Of a stretch of 64,000 bases of DNA, positions 18,939-28,000 are shown piece by piece. The notes under the pieces were generated by a model. The model was not told the DNA's origin, made no database searches, and saw nothing but the letters and a program-made list of their open reading frames with translations. This stretch comes from Arthrobacter sp. AFG7.2 (GTDB lineage Bacteria; Actinomycetota; Actinomycetes; Actinomycetales; Micrococcaceae). A program made the translations under genes and the position numbers. Location of the stretch: assembly GCF_002892835.1 (NCBI RefSeq), contig NZ_PJMB01000005.1:124001-188000 (forward strand), in the 5' to 3' direction. Within the stretch, counting starts at the first letter, position 1. Each line of letters begins with the position of its first letter.

Positions 18939-19840
18939 CACCACAAACGGACCACACAGCAGCCGCTGTTGACGGGATGCTTCTTGATGCGGGCCTGGAG
19001 CAGGACGGAGAGCTCCGTCGCGTCCTCCTCGCTGTCACGTCATTGGCGGATCTGCCGGTCCCGCCCCCGTCCGGAGAACTCGCTGCCCTGCTGAGTGTTG
19101 ATCCTGCAGGGGAGACCTCGGAGGAGGACCCGCATCAGGGCAATGAGGGAACCGTAATGGCGGTTGACGACCTTGGGCGGCGCCGACGGCTCCGTGCCCA
19201 CCGGACGACTGTGGCCGGACTGGCCCTGGTGGCGGGCATGGGAATGGGTGTGGGCACCGTGGCGGCCAGTTCCACCGGTCCTGCCAAAGACGGCAGCCCC
19301 TCCGTACAGCAACTGCTCGAGGACTGGGCGCCGTCCTGGACCCTCCGCAGCCCGGCGGACAGCGTGCCGGGGTTCCTTCAGGCACATGACAATGACGGCG
19401 ATGGTGGGGACGTCCGCGGGCACGGCGGCGGCCCTGCCGGCCATGAAAACGTCCTTGCCCAGGACCCGCCGGAAGACCTGCCGTCATCCGAGCCGTCTTT
19501 GCACGCCCCGGCACCCGAGGCCCGGGAGGAGGGCAGGCAGGAACCCGGGCAGCTTCCTGCGGTTCATGGGCAGGACGGAGGGGACGCACCGGAAAAGAAC
19601 GCTTCGGGAGGTTCGCAGGGCACGGCAGCCGGAGTGAACGGAGCCGCCCGGCCGGATCCCGCCAGCGGTACGGGCAGCGGGAACGCATCACCTGCAGGCC
19701 ACGGGTCGGGACAGGGGGCCGGTCCTGCTCCCGGGGTGCTGCCGGAAGCAGGGCAGGGTCCGGGAGCGCAGGGGGGCGGAGCTGCGTCAGGGCCCAAACC
19801 TGTTCCAGGTGCTAAATGGCTGGAGAAGTTCGGCCGTTAG
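18935..19840 (+). CDS. Single-pass membrane protein, putative anti-sigma partner
   Basis: 301 residues; its ATG overlaps the sigma stop (ATGA). The N-terminal 80 residues are cytoplasmic and partly helical, one membrane helix is at about 88-107 (TTVAGLALVAGMGMGVGTVAA), and the outer part is a Gly/Pro/Asp/Glu-rich low-complexity tail. No HxxxCxxC zinc anti-sigma motif is present, so any sigma binding would be of another type. The coupled translation with an ECF factor is the main support. It could also be a simple surface protein of the regulon. Confidence 0.6.
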   Translation: MTPQTDHTAAAVDGMLLDAGLEQDGELRRVLLAVTSLADLPVPPPSGELAALLSVDPAGETSEEDPHQGNEGTVMAVDDLGRRRRLRAHRTTVAGLALVAGMGMGVGTVAASSTGPAKDGSPSVQQLLEDWAPSWTLRSPADSVPGFLQAHDNDGDGGDVRGHGGGPAGHENVLAQDPPEDLPSSEPSLHAPAPEAREEGRQEPGQLPAVHGQDGGDAPEKNASGGSQGTAAGVNGAARPDPASGTGSGNASPAGHGSGQGAGPAPGVLPEAGQGPGAQGGGAASGPKPVPGAKWLEKFGR

Positions 19841-19884
19841 CCGGACACTGGCCGGCACTACGCCCGCCCCACGTTTCCTCCGCG

Positions 19885-19890
19885 TAGGCT
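19885..19890 (+). promoter_or_regulatory. Leaderless-type -10 element for the CoA-binding protein
   Basis: TAGGCT ends 6 nt before the ATG at 19897. Confidence 0.45.
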
Positions 19891-19896
19891 GGGCGA

Positions 19897-20322
19897 ATGG
19901 GCCATACTAACGATCCTGCAGTCATGGAACGCCTGATGCGCACCAAAGGCCGCTGGGCCATCGTCGGGTTGACCACCAACGAGTGGCGCGCTGCCTTCGA
20001 CACCTCGCTGTTCATCCGTGACAGGCTGGGGATGGAGATCATTCCCGTCAACCTGCCCGGAGAGCCGGTCCACGGTGAAACCGGGTACTCCAGCCTTCTG
20101 GACATTCCTGCTGCCAGGCAACCCATCGACGTCGTGGACTGCTTTGTCAATTCCCACAGGGTGGGGGACGTGGTGGACCAGGCCATTGCGGTAGGCGCAA
20201 AGGCCGTATGGATGCAGCTGGGGGTTGTTGATGAGGCCGCCGCGGAGCGGGCCAAGGCAGCAGGGCTGGACGTTGTCATGGACAGCTGCCCGGCACAGCA
20301 GGCCTGGAAATACAACCTCTGA
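19897..20322 (+). CDS. CoA-binding domain protein (YccU-like)
   Basis: 141 residues. A Rossmann-like CoA-binding fold: WAIVGLTTNEWRAAFDTSLFIRDRLGMEIIPVN, then GETGYSSLLDIPAARQPIDVVDCFVNSHRVGDVVDQAIAVGAKAVWMQLGVVDEAAAERAKAAGLDVVMDSCPAQQ. The late Cys (MDSCP) is typical of the family. It resembles the CoA-binding part of succinyl-CoA synthetase alpha, without a ligase domain. Metabolic role unknown. Convergent with the oxygenase gene. Confidence 0.85.
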   Translation: MGHTNDPAVMERLMRTKGRWAIVGLTTNEWRAAFDTSLFIRDRLGMEIIPVNLPGEPVHGETGYSSLLDIPAARQPIDVVDCFVNSHRVGDVVDQAIAVGAKAVWMQLGVVDEAAAERAKAAGLDVVMDSCPAQQAWKYNL

Positions 20323-20337
20323 CAACCCGCCGTACAC

Positions 20338-21366
20338 TCAGCGCTGCAGCAGCTCCGGATAGTGCCGCTCCGTGACATCCGGGTGCGCCCGCATCCTGCC
20401 CTTCAGCATGTTAAGGCCAAACGAGGCCAAAAGCGGGTTGGCCGGGTCATCCGTGATTCCCCTCGCTGCAGCCTTCAGCTCCGGCGGCAGCGGTACGGGA
20501 TCAATCACGGCATCAAGCCGCGGGGACCAGAAGAACGGAACGGAGTACCGGTCCACCCCCGTCGGAGGCGCCTGCACGCGGTGGATGGTGGCAGCCAGGT
20601 ATCCCTCCGTCGCAACTTCCAGCATCTCACCCAGATTCACCACCAGTGCGCCCGGAACAGGCTCTACCGGAACCCAGCCGGCGGCTCCGGGCGGCCGGAC
20701 TTCCAATCCGCCCACGTCGTCCTGGAGCAACAGCGTGACGAATCCGTAGTCGGCATGTGAACCCACGCCCTGGTCTCCGGCGGCCTCCACCACTCCGCCC
20801 ACGTAATGCACCAGCTTCCCCATCCAGGCCGGTGAATCCCGGAACGGTTCGTCAAAGTAATTCTCCGGCAGCCGGAGGGACACGGCGATGGCCCTGAGCA
20901 GCTCCATCCCCACCGAGGACATCAGTGCGGCCCACTCCATGGCGGCCGGTTCAAGTTCCGGGAAGGATTCATGAGGCCATAGGTTGGGGCCCTGCAGCAA
21001 CCAGAACGGCTGGTCCTCCGGGTAGTCCATTACCGGCTGCCGCTCAGGCGAGTAGTCGATCTGCTCCCGCGCGTCCGCCCTTCCCTGGGTGACCTCTGTG
21101 CCCATCCGGGTGTAGCCGCGGAAGTGCGGTGAAAGCCGGTTATCCAGCTTCAGGCGCTCCTCAAGCGGCAGGGCAAAGAACCTCCTGATCACGTCCAGCA
21201 GCTGCTCGGCCTGGCCGGGGGCTGCACCGTACCCGGTGATCTGGAAGAAGCCCACGTTGTGGGTGGCGTTCCGCAGCTGCTCGATGAAGTCGGGGCTGAA
21301 TGCGCCGTTGGCCTGCCGTGCCCTGCCCAGGTCCAGAACAGGTATCGATCCCTGATCGTGTGACAT
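20338..21366 (-). CDS. Isopenicillin N synthase-family Fe(II) oxygenase
   Basis: 342 residues. The iron triad is H204-x-D206 (GSHADYGF) and H262 (TIHRV). R273 and S275 (RYS) match the 2-oxoglutarate carboxylate site, so it is probably a 2-oxoglutarate-dependent dioxygenase rather than a true penicillin-forming enzyme. The N-terminal DIOX_N region is present (IPVLDLGRA). No biosynthetic cluster surrounds it. Substrate unknown. TAGTCT ends 6 nt before the ATG on the minus strand. Confidence 0.85.
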   Translation of the reverse strand: MSHDQGSIPVLDLGRARQANGAFSPDFIEQLRNATHNVGFFQITGYGAAPGQAEQLLDVIRRFFALPLEERLKLDNRLSPHFRGYTRMGTEVTQGRADAREQIDYSPERQPVMDYPEDQPFWLLQGPNLWPHESFPELEPAAMEWAALMSSVGMELLRAIAVSLRLPENYFDEPFRDSPAWMGKLVHYVGGVVEAAGDQGVGSHADYGFVTLLLQDDVGGLEVRPPGAAGWVPVEPVPGALVVNLGEMLEVATEGYLAATIHRVQAPPTGVDRYSVPFFWSPRLDAVIDPVPLPPELKAAARGITDDPANPLLASFGLNMLKGRMRAHPDVTERHYPELLQR

Positions 21367-21372
21367 CCTCGC

Positions 21373-21378
21373 AGACTA
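21373..21378 (-). promoter_or_regulatory. Leaderless-type -10 element for the Fe(II) oxygenase
   Basis: TAGTCT (minus strand) ends 6 nt before the ATG at 21366. Confidence 0.45.
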
Positions 21379-21399
21379 GCACTGGACGCAACGGCTTTA

Positions 21400-21405
21400 T
21401 AGGCT
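21400..21405 (+). promoter_or_regulatory. Leaderless-type -10 element for the YjbR-like gene
   Basis: TAGGCT ends 6 nt before the ATG at 21412. It is only 22 nt from the divergent element at 21373-21378, so the two promoters share a very short region. Confidence 0.45.
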
Positions 21406-21411
21406 TCCTGG

Positions 21412-21828
21412 ATGGAACCCGACGCACTGCGGAAGATATGCCTCTCGTTTCCCGGAGCGTATGAGGACTACCCCTTCGGCCCGGAGATTGCCGTCTTCAA
21501 GGTCCGGGCTCACGGTGCCGCCGGTGCCCGCCAGGAGGGGAAGGTCTTTGCGCTGTCCCCGATGACCACGGACGGGTATGTAAACCTCAAATGTGAGCCA
21601 GGCCTGGCAGTGCAGCTGCGCTCCGCGCACCCGGACATCACCGGAGCCTGGCACATGAACAAGAACCATTGGAACGGCGTGCGGCTGGGCGGGGCACTTC
21701 CCGATGACATGATCCGGGACATGGTGGAAGACTCCTACGACCTGGTGGTGGCAGGCCTCAGCAGGAAGCAGCAGGAACAGCTCGGGTGGGCGCGCCTGAG
21801 CGGTTCGGCCGGTGGAACGCATGCCTGA
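21412..21828 (+). CDS. MmcQ/YjbR-family protein
   Basis: 138 residues of the MmcQ/YjbR (CyaY-like fold) family: LRKICLSFPGAYEDYPFGPEIAVFKV, VNLKCEPGLAVQLRSAHPDITGAWHMNKNHWNGVRL and DMIRDMVEDSYDLVVAGLSRKQQ. Family members are small, possibly DNA-binding proteins without a settled function. The next gene overlaps its 3' end. Confidence 0.85.
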   Translation: MEPDALRKICLSFPGAYEDYPFGPEIAVFKVRAHGAAGARQEGKVFALSPMTTDGYVNLKCEPGLAVQLRSAHPDITGAWHMNKNHWNGVRLGGALPDDMIRDMVEDSYDLVVAGLSRKQQEQLGWARLSGSAGGTHA

Positions 21829-22390
21829 GAAAAGGCCGGCTGCGGGCGGGCTCAACTATCCCGGAATTGGCGGCACGGAGCACGGCACTGCCCCCGCCGG
21901 CTACCCGCGGGTCCTGGAGGAGGCCTTTCTTGGCAACGGCATAGGGGTGTACCGGCAGGTCGCAGCAGGCATCCTTGCCTGGGAGCTGCAGCGGCGGGCC
22001 GGGCTGCGGGTCCGCTCCGATTCGCCGTCGGCAGAGCCGGGCGCGAGGGTGGTCAGCGGCTTCGGCGCTGGCCCCTTCCGGCTGAATGCACCGTGCCAGG
22101 TGGTATGGGTGCGGCAGCCTGCGCCCGAAGGAATGCCGCAGTCCGCAGGGTTCGGCTACGGAACGCTGCCCGGGCACCCGGCCAGGGGTGAAGAATCCTT
22201 CGAAGTGGAAATCAATGGCCGCGGGGAGGTGTTCCTTCGGATCCAGGCATTCAGCAAACCAGCCAACTGGTTCTACGCCGCCGGCGGACTGGTCACCCGT
22301 GCCGCGCAGCGCTACGTGACCTCCCGGTACATTGAAGGGGCACGTACTCTTGCATCGGAAGGAACCCCACGTGATCTTCATCGTCGTTAA
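21821..22390 (+). CDS. DUF1990 family protein
   Basis: 189 residues from ATG 21821 (a GTG at 21812 is also in frame). It matches DUF1990: YPGIGGTEHG, GVYRQVAAGILAWELQRRAGLRV, VVSGFGAGPFRLNAPCQVVWV, GFGYGTLPGHPARGEESFEVEI and FSKPANWFYAAGGLVTRAAQRYVTSRY. The fold is thought lipocalin- or START-like, so a small ligand is possible. It overlaps the gene before by 8 nt and the one after by 20 nt. Confidence 0.85.
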   Translation: MPEKRPAAGGLNYPGIGGTEHGTAPAGYPRVLEEAFLGNGIGVYRQVAAGILAWELQRRAGLRVRSDSPSAEPGARVVSGFGAGPFRLNAPCQVVWVRQPAPEGMPQSAGFGYGTLPGHPARGEESFEVEINGRGEVFLRIQAFSKPANWFYAAGGLVTRAAQRYVTSRYIEGARTLASEGTPRDLHRR

Positions 22391-22688
22391 GTTCAAGGTC
22401 AAGCCGGAATGGTCGGAGCGCTGGCCGGGCCTGGTGTCAGACTTTACAGCGGCCACCCGGCAGGAACCGGGAAACCTGTGGTTCGACTGGTCCCGCAGCC
22501 TTGACGATCCGAACGAGTTCGTCCTGGTGGAAGCTTTCAAGGACGACGCCGCCGGGGACCATGTCAACAGCGCCCACTTCAAGCAGGCCATGGCGGACAT
22601 GCCACAGGCCCTGGCAGAGACCCCGAGGATCATCAGCCGCCAGCTCGACGGCGAGGGCTGGGATTCGATGGGCGAACTCACCATCTGA
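22371..22688 (+). CDS. Antibiotic-biosynthesis-monooxygenase-like (quinol monooxygenase) protein
   Basis: 105 residues from GTG 22371, chosen because GGAAGGAA is 8-15 nt upstream. An ABM dimeric alpha/beta-barrel domain fills the protein: IFIVVKFKVKPEWSERWPGLVSDFTAATRQEPGNLWFDWSRS, EFVLVEAFKDDAAGDHVNSAHFKQAM. Similar proteins oxidise quinols or polyketides without cofactors. It overlaps the DUF1990 gene, so the two are translationally coupled. Confidence 0.8.
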   Translation: MIFIVVKFKVKPEWSERWPGLVSDFTAATRQEPGNLWFDWSRSLDDPNEFVLVEAFKDDAAGDHVNSAHFKQAMADMPQALAETPRIISRQLDGEGWDSMGELTI

Positions 22689-22706
22689 GCAGCATCAGTA
22701 TTTCGG

Positions 22707-22712
22707 TAGGCT
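22707..22712 (+). promoter_or_regulatory. Leaderless-type -10 element for the DUF503 gene
   Basis: TAGGCT ends 6 nt before the ATG at 22719. Confidence 0.45.
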
Positions 22713-22718
22713 GAAGCC

Positions 22719-23012
22719 ATGTGGATCGGCTGGATCGAATTCGACATCCTCCTGGGAGACGTCCAAAGCCTGAAGGAAAAACGCTCGGTGATCAGGCCCT
22801 TGCTGGCTGACATCAAGCGGCGTTTCGAGGTTTCGGTCGCGGAGGTGGGTGATCACGCCCAGCACCGGCGCTCGCAGGTCGGCGTCGGCCTGGTGGCAGC
22901 CGACCGGGCCCACCTCGTGGAAGTGCTGGACGCCGTCGAACGCTTTGTGGCTGCGCGCCCGGAGTTCGAACTGCTCAGCGCACGCCAGCGGGACCACCAC
23001 AGCGAGGATTGA
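22719..23012 (+). CDS. DUF503 (YlxP-like) protein
   Basis: 97 residues. DUF503 pattern: GWIEFDILLGDVQSLKEKRSVIRPLLADIKRRFEVSVAEVGDHAQHRRSQVGVGLVAADRAHLVEVLDAVERFV. YlxP-type proteins are often encoded near translation genes and rbfA, but this copy stands alone. Function unknown. Convergent with, and abutting, the SGNH hydrolase stop. Confidence 0.88.
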   Translation: MWIGWIEFDILLGDVQSLKEKRSVIRPLLADIKRRFEVSVAEVGDHAQHRRSQVGVGLVAADRAHLVEVLDAVERFVAARPEFELLSARQRDHHSED

Positions 23013-23867
23013 TCACCGGGCCTCCCACGCCTCTGTCCAAGTTATGTCGGCGAGTGTGGACTGGCCCCTGAGGCTCGGGTGGAAGTAGTCCAGGATGCTC
23101 ATATCCTCCGGGCTCGGCACATGCGCGTAAAGGGCTCCGCCATCATGGCGGCAGCTTGTGTACTGGGCGCACGATTGTGCCAAGGCGGCGTTGAAGGCCT
23201 CCTGGCGCCGGACCACCTCCTGCCGGGCCTCCTCGCTGGCAGAAACGGCCAGCATTGACTGGCAGGCCCCCGAAGCTGACCAGGCGGACTGCGCTGCAGG
23301 GTCCTCTCGAAGGACATGCCACAGCTGGTAAAGGCTGGGGATGCTGCTGACGAATACCCGGGGCCGTGGCTCCGTCCGGTCCAGTATTTCCAATGCCTGG
23401 GTCACCGAGGCCCTGAAGTCCTCCACCGGCGTCATGGTCTCGAGCGATGACGTGCAAAGATCATTCGCGCCCATCAGCACCGTGACATATTCGGGCCGGT
23501 GCCCGGCTGCTGCCGCAGCCTGGCGCGGCAAATCCGAAGCCTTCGCCCCGCTGACGGAGTGATTGGCGTTGTTTCCCCTGATGGCCGGGCCCAGCTGGAG
23601 CAGCCGTTCGTAGTGGCTGGCCACGCCATCACCGGGACCGTCTCCGGTTGACCAGGACTGTGCCGGCTGGTCGCCGGGCCGGCAGCATGCATTATTGGCC
23701 TGGCTCAGTGAGTCCCCCAGGGCAGCCATGCTCCGGGGATACACGGCTTCCGCTGCTGTCTGGGGTGTTGGTGCCGCAGCCAGCGTGACAAGGATCAGCA
23801 GCAGCAGGACACTGAGGTACCGCGGCAACGTGCGCACAGCACGATTAAAGCGGAAATCCGCGCCCAT
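23013..23867 (-). CDS. Secreted SGNH/GDSL hydrolase
   Basis: 284 residues. A signal peptide or anchor is at about 13-40 (LPRYLSVLLLLILVTLAAAPTPQTAAEA). Block I is ALGDSLSQ with the nucleophile Ser, block III is MGANDLC, and block V is DYFHPS with the Asp/His pair. It is an esterase or lipase acting outside the membrane. Several Cys (NNACCRPGD, ASGACQ, QSCAQYTSC) suggest disulfides as in secreted Streptomyces-type SGNH lipases. Confidence 0.85.
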   Translation of the reverse strand: MGADFRFNRAVRTLPRYLSVLLLLILVTLAAAPTPQTAAEAVYPRSMAALGDSLSQANNACCRPGDQPAQSWSTGDGPGDGVASHYERLLQLGPAIRGNNANHSVSGAKASDLPRQAAAAAGHRPEYVTVLMGANDLCTSSLETMTPVEDFRASVTQALEILDRTEPRPRVFVSSIPSLYQLWHVLREDPAAQSAWSASGACQSMLAVSASEEARQEVVRRQEAFNAALAQSCAQYTSCRHDGGALYAHVPSPEDMSILDYFHPSLRGQSTLADITWTEAWEAR

Positions 23868-23939
23868 CAGGACGTCCGCACCCGGTCAGGGGTGGGACGT
23901 CCGGATCAGGCGCGGACCCGATGCAGCGGTGCCGGGACC

Positions 23940-26249
23940 TTAGCCGAAGTACTTCGGCAGCGTACCCTCGTGCGCTTCGCGGAGGGCGTCCAGGGACAGC
24001 GCCTCCACACCGTTGATCTCCAGGGTGCCGCTGGCCGCGTCCACCACGCCGATGCGGGTGTGGGCGAAGCCGCGGGCGGTGCACATGTCCGTGAAGCGGA
24101 CTTCCTCGGAGCGGGGGACGCCCACGACGGCGCGGCCCTGGGACTCGGAGAAGAGCGCCGTGAACAGGTCCACGCCGTCCCGGTCCAGGACATCCTGCAG
24201 CGCGATCCGGGCACCCACGCCGTAGCGGAGCGAGGATTCCACGAGGGCTGCCGCGAGGCCGCCTTCGGAGAGGTCGTGCGCGGAGTCGATCATGCCGTCC
24301 CGCGATGCATTGATCAGGATTTCGCCCAGCGCGCGTTCTGCCTCGAGGTCAACCTCCGGCGGCTGGCCGCCCAGGTGGCCGCGCATGTTCGCCCACTCGG
24401 AACCGTCCAGCTCAGCACCCGTGGTGCCCAGCAGGTAGATGGCCTGGCCGTCCTCGCGCCAGCCCGACGGCGTGCGCCGGGCAACGTCGTCGAGCTTGCC
24501 CAGGACTGCCACCACGGGGGAGGGGTGGATGGGTGTGGTGCCCGTCTGGTTGTACAGCGAGACGTTGCCGCCGGTGACCGGGATGCCCAGCACCATGCAG
24601 GCGTCGGACAGGCCGCGGATGGCTTCGGCGAGCTGCCACATGACATCCGGGTCCTCCGGGGAGCCGAAGTTCAGGCAGTCACTGACGGCCATCGGGACGG
24701 CGCCCGAGGTGGCCACGTTGCGGTAGGCCTCAGCCAGGGCCAGCTGTGCACCATGGTACGGATCCAGGTAGGTGTAGCGGCCGTTGGCATCGGTGGCCAA
24801 GGCAACTCCCAGTCCGGTTTCCTCGTCCACCCGGACCACGCCGGCGTCGTCGGGGAACGCCATGGAGGTGTTGCCGCCCACGTAGCGGTCGTACTGGTCC
24901 GTGATCCAGGACTTGGAGCACATGTTCGGCGATGCCACCAGCTCGGTGACGGCTTTGGCCAGTTCAGCCGGGGCAGCCGGACGGCCTGCGTCCTGCACGG
25001 AGCCGGTGAAGGTGTCGGCCTGGACGGCATCCTGCCATTCCGGACGGGCGTATGGACGGTCGTAGACCGGGCCGTCGTGCGCCACGGTGCGGGGATCGAC
25101 GTCGACGATCACGTCGCCTTCCCAGGTGATGATGAGGCGGCCGGTGTCGGTCACCTCACCGAGCCAGGAGTACTCCACGGCCCACTTGTCCATGACGGCC
25201 TCGAACGCTTCCACGTTCTCCGGCGTGACAACGGCCATCATGCGTTCCTGCGACTCGGACATCAGGATCTCGCCCGGGGTCAGCGTGGGGTCGCGCAGCA
25301 GCACGGAGGTGAGCTCCACCTGCATGCCGCCGTCGCCGTTGGAGGCGAGCTCGGACGTGGCGCAGGAGATGCCTGCCGCGCCGAGGTCCTGGATGCCTTC
25401 CACCAGCGAGCCCTTGAAGAGCTCCAGGCAGCACTCGATCAGGACCTTCTCGGCGAAGGGGTCGCCCACCTGGACGGCGGGGCGCTTGGACGGCTTGGTG
25501 TCGTCAAAGGACTCGGATGCCAGCACGGAGGCGCCGCCGATCCCGTCGCCGCCGGTACGCGCACCGAACAGGACCACCTTGTTGCCCTTGCCGGAGGCAT
25601 TGGCCAGGCGGATGTCCTCGTGCCGCATGACGCCCACGGCGAGGGCGTTGACCAGCGGGTTGCCCTGGTAGACGGAATCGAACACCATTTCGCCGCCGAT
25701 GTTCGGCAGGCCCAGCGAGTTGCCGTAGCCGCCGATGCCGGCAACCGCACCGTGCATGACGCGGGCGGTGTCCGGGTGGTCGATGGCACCGAAGCGCAGC
25801 GGGTCCATGACGGCCACGGGGCGGGCGCCCATGGAGATAATGTCGCGGACAATGCCGCCGATGCCGGTTGCGGCACCCTGGTAGGGCTCAACGAACGACG
25901 GCGAGTTGTGGGATTCGATCTTGAAGGTCACGGCCCAGCCGTCCCCCAGGTTGGTCACGCCGGCGTTTTCGCCGATGCCCACCAGCATGTCCTTCTTCAT
26001 TTCCTCCGTGACCTTCTGGCCGAACTGGCGCAGGTGGTTCTTGGAGGACTTGTAGGAGCAGTGCTCGCTCCACATGACGGAGTACATGGCCAGTTCAGCG
26101 CCGGTGGGGCGGCGGCCCAGGACTTTGACGATCTCGTCGAACTCGTTCTGCTTCAGGCCCAGTTCGGCCCACGGCAGCCCGGTGTCCGGAGTCTTCGCGG
26201 CGTTTTCGACGGTGTCAATGTTGAATTTCTTGGTGGTGTCGATGCTCAC
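23940..26249 (-). CDS. purL: Phosphoribosylformylglycinamidine synthase subunit PurL
   Basis: 769 residues, the small PurL form that works with separate PurQ and PurS. Features include [47 protein letters not shown] and [17 protein letters not shown] near 230. It carries the ATP-dependent FGAM-forming site of purine synthesis. Its ATG overlaps the purQ stop by 4 nt. Confidence 0.97.
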   Translation of the reverse strand: MSIDTTKKFNIDTVENAAKTPDTGLPWAELGLKQNEFDEIVKVLGRRPTGAELAMYSVMWSEHCSYKSSKNHLRQFGQKVTEEMKKDMLVGIGENAGVTNLGDGWAVTFKIESHNSPSFVEPYQGAATGIGGIVRDIISMGARPVAVMDPLRFGAIDHPDTARVMHGAVAGIGGYGNSLGLPNIGGEMVFDSVYQGNPLVNALAVGVMRHEDIRLANASGKGNKVVLFGARTGGDGIGGASVLASESFDDTKPSKRPAVQVGDPFAEKVLIECCLELFKGSLVEGIQDLGAAGISCATSELASNGDGGMQVELTSVLLRDPTLTPGEILMSESQERMMAVVTPENVEAFEAVMDKWAVEYSWLGEVTDTGRLIITWEGDVIVDVDPRTVAHDGPVYDRPYARPEWQDAVQADTFTGSVQDAGRPAAPAELAKAVTELVASPNMCSKSWITDQYDRYVGGNTSMAFPDDAGVVRVDEETGLGVALATDANGRYTYLDPYHGAQLALAEAYRNVATSGAVPMAVSDCLNFGSPEDPDVMWQLAEAIRGLSDACMVLGIPVTGGNVSLYNQTGTTPIHPSPVVAVLGKLDDVARRTPSGWREDGQAIYLLGTTGAELDGSEWANMRGHLGGQPPEVDLEAERALGEILINASRDGMIDSAHDLSEGGLAAALVESSLRYGVGARIALQDVLDRDGVDLFTALFSESQGRAVVGVPRSEEVRFTDMCTARGFAHTRIGVVDAASGTLEINGVEALSLDALREAHEGTLPKYFG

Positions 26250-27025
26250 TTGCCGGCTCCCACAATCTTGGTCAGTACGGAGGTGAAGAAGCCCAGGCCG
26301 TCGGTGTCCGACCCGCCGATGCCATCGAGGGACTCGGGGCCGAAGCCCGGCTCCACAGCGTGCTCGGGGTGCGGCATAAGGCCCACCACGTTGCCGGCGG
26401 CGTTGGAGATGCCGGCGATGTCGCGGCGTGAGCCGTTGGGGTTGAAACCGACGTAGCGGAACACTACGCGGCCCTCGGCCTCAAGGGCGTCCAGGGTTTT
26501 TTCATCCGCGATGTACTGGCCGTCCTGGTTTTTCAGCGGGATGGTGATCTCCTGGCCCGCTTCGTAATCCACGGTCCACGCAGTGTTGCTGTTTTCCACG
26601 CGCAGCACCTGATCGCGGCACAGGAACTTCAGGTGGTCGTTCTTGATCATCGAACCAGGCAGCAGGTGCGATTCGGTGAGGATCTGGAAGCCGTTGCAGA
26701 TGCCCAGGACGGGAAGCCTGGCGTCACTGTTGGCGGCGTCGATGATCCTGGACATCAGCGGCGCGAAGCGCGCGATGGCGCCGGCGCGCAGGTAATCGCC
26801 GTAGGAGAAGCCGCCGGGGATGATTACAGCGTCCACGTCACCGAGTCCGCTGTCACCGTGCCAGAGTTCGACGGCGGTGCCGCCGGCGAGGCGGACGGCG
26901 CGGGCGGCGTCACGGTCATCGAGGGTCCCGGGGAAGGTGACGACGCCGATCCTTGCGCCCGCGAGCCTGCCGGCGCCGGGAGCGTCGGAGGCGGGTGCTC
27001 CGCCGATCAGGGGAAGTTCAGTCAT
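26246..27025 (-). CDS. purQ: Phosphoribosylformylglycinamidine synthase subunit PurQ
   Basis: 259 residues, slightly long because of an N-terminal extension ([19 protein letters not shown]). The class I glutaminase core is present: [19 protein letters not shown], nucleophile Cys in [17 protein letters not shown], and a late [10 protein letters not shown] for the His/Glu. It supplies ammonia from glutamine to PurL. It starts 1 nt after the purS stop. Confidence 0.97.
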   Translation of the reverse strand: MTELPLIGGAPASDAPGAGRLAGARIGVVTFPGTLDDRDAARAVRLAGGTAVELWHGDSGLGDVDAVIIPGGFSYGDYLRAGAIARFAPLMSRIIDAANSDARLPVLGICNGFQILTESHLLPGSMIKNDHLKFLCRDQVLRVENSNTAWTVDYEAGQEITIPLKNQDGQYIADEKTLDALEAEGRVVFRYVGFNPNGSRRDIAGISNAAGNVVGLMPHPEHAVEPGFGPESLDGIGGSDTDGLGFFTSVLTKIVGAGK

Positions 27026-27026
27026 G

Positions 27027-27278
27027 TCAGGCCTCGACGACCTCGACGTTGACGACGTCCTCGATCACGGGGTTGGACAGGAGGGTGGCTGCGGCGTCGC
27101 GCGCCTGGGCCAGGATGTCCTCGGTCACCTCGCCGTCAACCGTCAGTTCGAAACGCTTGCCCTGGCGGACAGAGCTGAAGCTGGTGAAACCCAAACGGGG
27201 GAGCGCGCCGACGATCGCCTTCCCCTGCGGGTCCAGAATCTCGGGCTTGGGCATGACGTCAACAACGATCCGGGGCAT
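27027..27278 (-). CDS. purS: Phosphoribosylformylglycinamidine synthase subunit PurS
   Basis: 83 residues, start [21 protein letters not shown] at 27278. It is the bridging subunit of the PurSQL complex. First gene of the purSQL operon. The gap of 281 nt to the next gene holds a tandem 12-bp repeat (27360-27383) and an inverted repeat GGCGCTCC/GGAGCGCC (27393-27400, 27426-27433), either of which could be regulatory. Confidence 0.96.
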   Translation of the reverse strand: MPRIVVDVMPKPEILDPQGKAIVGALPRLGFTSFSSVRQGKRFELTVDGEVTEDILAQARDAAATLLSNPVIEDVVNVEVVEA

Positions 27279-27359
27279 CCGGTAACTCCTGTGCGTGAGC
27301 TTGGGTAAGGGCGCAGCGGAGTGGTGCCGTCTCACGCCGTTCCTGGTGTCCGGAACACG

Positions 27360-27385
27360 TTGTGTTAGACATTGTGTCAGACGTT
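27360..27385. repeat. Tandem 12-bp direct repeat upstream of purS
   Basis: TTGTGTTAGACA followed directly by TTGTGTCAGACG and then TTG. It lies about 82 nt before the purS start and could be a regulator site for the purine operon. Confidence 0.4.
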
Positions 27386-27547
27386 GAGGACGGGCGCTCC
27401 GCGAGCTTGCCAGTCCATTCTACCGGCCGGAGCGCCACACACTGTATTCCGCTGATTCGGCCCCGGCGAGTGCTTGTTTCCTGCCGCGCCCGGCATCACG
27501 CCACAGGGTTTCCGCCACGGGATCTGGAGTTGAGCGTGAGGCGTCAC

Positions 27548-27553
27548 TAGGAT
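27548..27553 (+). promoter_or_regulatory. Leaderless-type -10 element for a 61-residue protein
   Basis: TAGGAT ends 6 nt before the ATG at 27560. Confidence 0.45.
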
Positions 27554-27559
27554 TGCTGA

Positions 27560-27745
27560 ATGGCTGATAAACCGAAATCCGTGCTGTTGCCCATGGTCGC
27601 TGCAGCGGTGTTCGCAGGGCTGGGCCGCATGGTGCTCCAGAAGATTAAGGCCGACCGTTTCGCCAAGGACAACAGGGTGGCTGGACCCGTGGATGAAAAG
27701 ACCAGGCAGTGGATCAGCGACGTAGTCCGCACGCCGCGCCAGTAG
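27560..27745 (+). CDS. Small hypothetical protein (61 residues)
   Basis: Sequence begins MADKPKSVLLPMVAAAVFAG. Residues 8-22 form a short hydrophobic helix (LLPMVAAAVFAGLGR); the remainder is charged (IKADRFAKDNRVAGPVDEKTRQWISDVV). Not recognised. Support: a leaderless-type -10 upstream, a terminator 30 nt downstream, and clear high-GC codon use. It may associate weakly with the membrane. Confidence 0.65.
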   Translation: MADKPKSVLLPMVAAAVFAGLGRMVLQKIKADRFAKDNRVAGPVDEKTRQWISDVVRTPRQ

Positions 27746-27773
27746 GAACCAATGCTTGGTGCGCGGTCCCTCG

Positions 27774-27799
27774 GGGCGCCCTTCGGGGCGCCCTTTTTA
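27774..27799 (+). terminator. Terminator after the 61-residue gene
   Basis: GGGCGCC and GGCGCCC pair around CTTCGG-type loop sequence, followed by TTTTT. Confidence 0.75.
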
Positions 27800-28000
27800 G
27801 TGTCCGGCGGGTGTTCCCGCCACTCCCTTTGACTGGCTTAAATTTCCCTTTTGTGTCCTATGTCATATTTCGCTCTCAGTCTGTACTCTTTGAATCGGCT
27901 GGTCTCACGAAATGACAAGATCTGTAACTTCGCGTGCCATGCCAAGTCGTTTCGGGCCCCCAACCCTTGGCTGGGCCGGTACATCGTGAAAGGTTTGCAC

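Noticed and set aside
20338..21366. Beta-lactam biosynthesis (isopenicillin N synthase)
   Set aside because: The fold family fits, but no ACV synthetase or other biosynthetic genes are present; it is better read as a general 2-oxoglutarate/Fe(II) oxygenase.
23892..26456. 854-codon open frame on the plus strand opposite purL
   Set aside because: A shadow of purL; it has no domain and no ribosome site, and purL is unambiguous.
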